Assembly: GCA_913040765.1 (NCBI GenBank)
Contig: CAJWIA010000057.1
Coordinates: 1-8,009 of the forward strand
From: an uncultured Anaerolineales bacterium
GTDB taxonomy: Bacteria > Chloroflexota > Anaerolineae > Anaerolineales > UBA11657
DNA: 8,009 nt
Direction of reading: 5' to 3'
The notes beneath the pieces were generated by a model, which saw nothing but the letters and a program-made list of their open reading frames with translations, was not told where the DNA came from and did not search any database. Positions within the stretch are counted from its first letter, which is position 1. Each line of letters starts with the position of its first letter. Both the position numbers and the translations under genes were made by a program. Below are positions 6,519 to 8,009 of this stretch, in pieces.

Positions 6519-6572
6519 TTTGCACTCCTTCGATAGAGTTGTGTTTTGTACACGGTACGTTTGATTGTCTAT

Positions 6573-6578
6573 ATTATA
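6573..6578 (-). promoter_or_regulatory. Candidate -10 box for prfB
   Basis: TATAAT on the minus strand lies 54 nt before the prfB ATG. A perfect TTGACA lies upstream (6602-6607), but the spacing is 23 bp, too long for a standard sigma-70 pair, so the -35 partner is unresolved. The rest of the 164-bp spacer (6519-6682) holds nothing else I can support; no clear terminator for the upstream subtilase gene is seen. Confidence 0.3.
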
Positions 6579-6682
6579 TAAATTAGGTCGATGAGATAGT
6601 CTGTCAATTTATTGTAATAGAATGGCGCACGAATATGATTTCAATGAATTATAACAGTATACTTGTTGAATTTTATGTTCCA

Positions 6683-8009
6683 TTAAATTGACAATAGATT
6701 TTCTCGTAATTGTCCTGGAGTGGTTATATCCATTTTTTCTATTTCACATCCTAAATAATTAATTGAGTACCATTGTGTTAGATTAGGGCCCCATTCATGC
6801 GAATTTATAGCAATGATTGATTTGTCATCTAAGCTTCCAATTCCGGCGTCATCGGCGGAAAATCCAAGTGTCCAGCGGAATTTGGTCATGACTCCACTAT
6901 TAACAATTTCCTGAAGGTAAGCTCTACGTATGATTTGAGGCATTAGTAAATATTTGCGAGCATATTGGGTTCGTGGCAATCCTCGAGTTGAGCTATGAGT
7001 TCTGGCTGGTTGCAAGTCTGTAATTTCGGATTTATACAATAGATCTTGAACCTCAGTAGGCGCACTATTATTAAGATATTCAGTCAAATTCTGCGGTTGC
7101 GTAACAGATACTGGAAGGTACAAAACACCTGGATAGTGTTCTTCGTACCATGTGGCCATGTTTCCTCCCCAACTTTCTGGATTCACAACAATGACAAGGC
7201 GATTGTCAAGGTTTCCAATTCCAGCATCGTCTGCAGAAAATCCAACTGTCCAGAGTTTCTTGGACCATTGATCACTGCTAACTACTGATTGGATCCATTC
7301 AGGTCCAGAATCTTGTGGTAAAAGCAAGTAGACACGGTTGTATTGAGTTCTGGGATATCCACGAGCTTCAAGCGAATCGTGTTGTATTACATTTGTATCC
7401 GTGAAATTAGTGCTTAGAGCTAAGGCGTTGCTCGCATTGATCTTGCCGTATCCAAACCACTCCGAATGTCCGGTTTGACTGTAGGTTCCCTTGTTGTGAC
7501 CGAGCATTGGATCAGGTGTAGAGTCTTCTATTTTATCAGCAGTGTCTTGTATTATTTGACGGACTTGTTGCGCGGTAAGATCTGGATTGGATGAAAGTAT
7601 GAGACCTGCTACACCAGCTACTAATGGGGCTGCGCTAGAGGTGCCTCCGAAATTGCCAGTGAATTGGCTTCCACTCTTGAATCCGGGAGTCTCGAGTTCA
7701 TTGTCTGTAGTCCATATTCCTAATCCAGGTGATGGGTGGGAAGGATGCAGCGGATGTCCATTGCTGCTTGGCGCGCATATGGATACTTCTGGTCCCCAGT
7801 TGCTGTAAATAGCTTTTTTTCCAAGACTCGTAGATGCAGAAACAGTCAAAACATCTGGATGGGCTGCCATGCCGTTTAGTATAGGTTCATTAGTGTGTCT
7901 AAATTCTCCAAGTGGATCAGTGGTTTGTCTCCATTGAAAGCCGTTTTCATTTGGGCTATCTAACGGAGCATTATAGTTGTGCGCTGCGAACACAATTAGA
8001 CATCCTTTG
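6683..8009 (-). CDS. Subtilisin-like serine protease (S8), C-terminal part, with duplicated C-terminal domain
   Basis: The frame is open through the right edge (KGCLIVFAAHNYN at the boundary), so the gene starts beyond the window; the GTG at 7991-7993 is internal. What is visible is the second half of an S8 catalytic domain: the oxyanion-hole asparagine in FAAHN, the NGMAAHPDVLTVSAS strand, YSNWGPEVSICAPS, and FGGTSSAAPLVAG with the nucleophile serine at 7637-7639, then the usual GYGKINASNALAL end of the domain. The catalytic Asp and His must lie outside the window. After a linker come two copies of a ~98-residue unit (7070-7363 and 6692-6985) with shared RGxPRTQY, GFSADDAGIG and EWGxN/WY motifs. 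I do not recognise this unit. Most such subtilases are exported, but the N-terminus that would show a signal peptide is missing. The gene ends with TAA, 165 nt before the prfB start on the same strand. Confidence 0.93.
   Translation of the reverse strand, partial: KGCLIVFAAHNYNAPLDSPNENGFQWRQTTDPLGEFRHTNEPILNGMAAHPDVLTVSASTSLGKKAIYSNWGPEVSICAPSSNGHPLHPSHPSPGLGIWTTDNELETPGFKSGSQFTGNFGGTSSAAPLVAGVAGLILSSNPDLTAQQVRQIIQDTADKIEDSTPDPMLGHNKGTYSQTGHSEWFGYGKINASNALALSTNFTDTNVIQHDSLEARGYPRTQYNRVYLLLPQDSGPEWIQSVVSSDQWSKKLWTVGFSADDAGIGNLDNRLVIVVNPESWGGNMATWYEEHYPGVLYLPVSVTQPQNLTEYLNNSAPTEVQDLLYKSEITDLQPARTHSSTRGLPRTQYARKYLLMPQIIRRAYLQEIVNSGVMTKFRWTLGFSADDAGIGSLDDKSIIAINSHEWGPNLTQWYSINYLGCEIEKMDITTPGQLRENLLSI
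6692..6985 (-). repeat. Second copy of the subtilase C-terminal domain
   Basis: This copy begins RGLPRTQYARKYLLMPQ and ends four codons or fewer before the stop. By hand alignment about 45 of 98 residues match the first copy without gaps, including the identical ten-residue core GFSADDAGIG. It is a protein-level, in-frame duplication, not a DNA mobile element. The final copy forms the extreme C-terminus. Confidence 0.85.
7070..7363 (-). repeat. First copy of the subtilase C-terminal domain
   Basis: This copy begins RGYPRTQYNRVYLLLPQ and contains WTVGFSADDAGIG and NPESWGGN. It is separated from the protease domain by a linker of about 25 residues and from the second copy by about 28 residues (7069 to 6986). 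The regular spacing suggests two independently folding units. Confidence 0.85.

Noticed and set aside
6573..6607. TTGACA (6602-6607) with TATAAT (6573-6578) as a strong prfB promoter
   Set aside because: The spacing is 23 bp, outside the usual 16-18 bp range. It is kept only as a weak -10 candidate.
7991..7993. GTG as the start of the subtilase gene
   Set aside because: The frame stays open upstream to the window edge with family-typical sequence (KGCLIVFAAHN). The Asp and His of the triad are missing without the upstream part, so the gene simply continues off the window.
1..8009. Mobile element, CRISPR array, tRNA or rRNA
   Set aside because: No transposase, terminal inverted repeats, spaced direct repeats, cloverleaf with a TTCRA-type arm, or rRNA-like segments were seen on either strand.

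Overview
This window looks like chromosomal housekeeping DNA from a low-GC bacterium (roughly 40% GC by eye). There is no phage, transposon, CRISPR or tRNA/rRNA signal. The style of several proteins recalls Chloroflexota, possibly a marine Dehalococcoidia/SAR202-type lineage: the actinobacterial/Chloroflexi-like Lgt, the CDP-alcohol phosphatidyltransferase, the FtsH-like protease and the subtilase. This assignment rests on recollection of family style, not on a search, and is tentative. All seven stop codons visible in the window are TAA or TAG; the only TGA used is the programmed frameshift stop inside prfB.

Layout, left to right. (1) 1-1690, minus strand: a CDP-alcohol phosphatidyltransferase, then lgt (prolipoprotein diacylglyceryl transferase) 31 nt downstream, then the first 30 codons of an unrecognised gene that runs off the left edge. 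This is a probable envelope-lipid operon. (2) 1691-1928: a divergent spacer with two perfect palindromes and a -10-like box. (3) 1929-2285, plus strand: a small 2Fe-2S ferredoxin. (4) 2345-3235, minus strand: a PLP-dependent class IV aminotransferase, convergent with the ferredoxin. (5) 3236-3477: a divergent AT-rich spacer with a probable promoter. (6) 3478-5403, plus strand: a divergent membrane AAA+ zinc protease of the FtsH/M41 type with an intact catalytic set but unusual insertions. (7) 5432-6518, minus strand: prfB (release factor 2), whose full 361-residue product needs a +1 frameshift at a classical CTT-TGA-C site. (8) 6519-6682: a spacer holding the prfB leader. (9) 6683 to the right edge, minus strand: the C-terminal part of a subtilisin-like (S8) protease with two copies of a ~98-residue C-terminal domain that I do not recognise.

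How the genes relate: CDP-alcohol phosphatidyltransferase makes phospholipid, and Lgt uses phosphatidylglycerol to lipidate exported proteins, so that pair fits one envelope theme. The FtsH-like enzyme is a membrane quality-control protease. prfB is autoregulated translation machinery. The ferredoxin and the aminotransferase are isolated single-gene units with no clear partner here. The features most worth a second look are the tandem domain of the subtilase, the Gly/Met-rich loop and missing extracytoplasmic domain of the FtsH-like protein, and the prfB recoding site. I see no convincing multi-gene novel system in the window.
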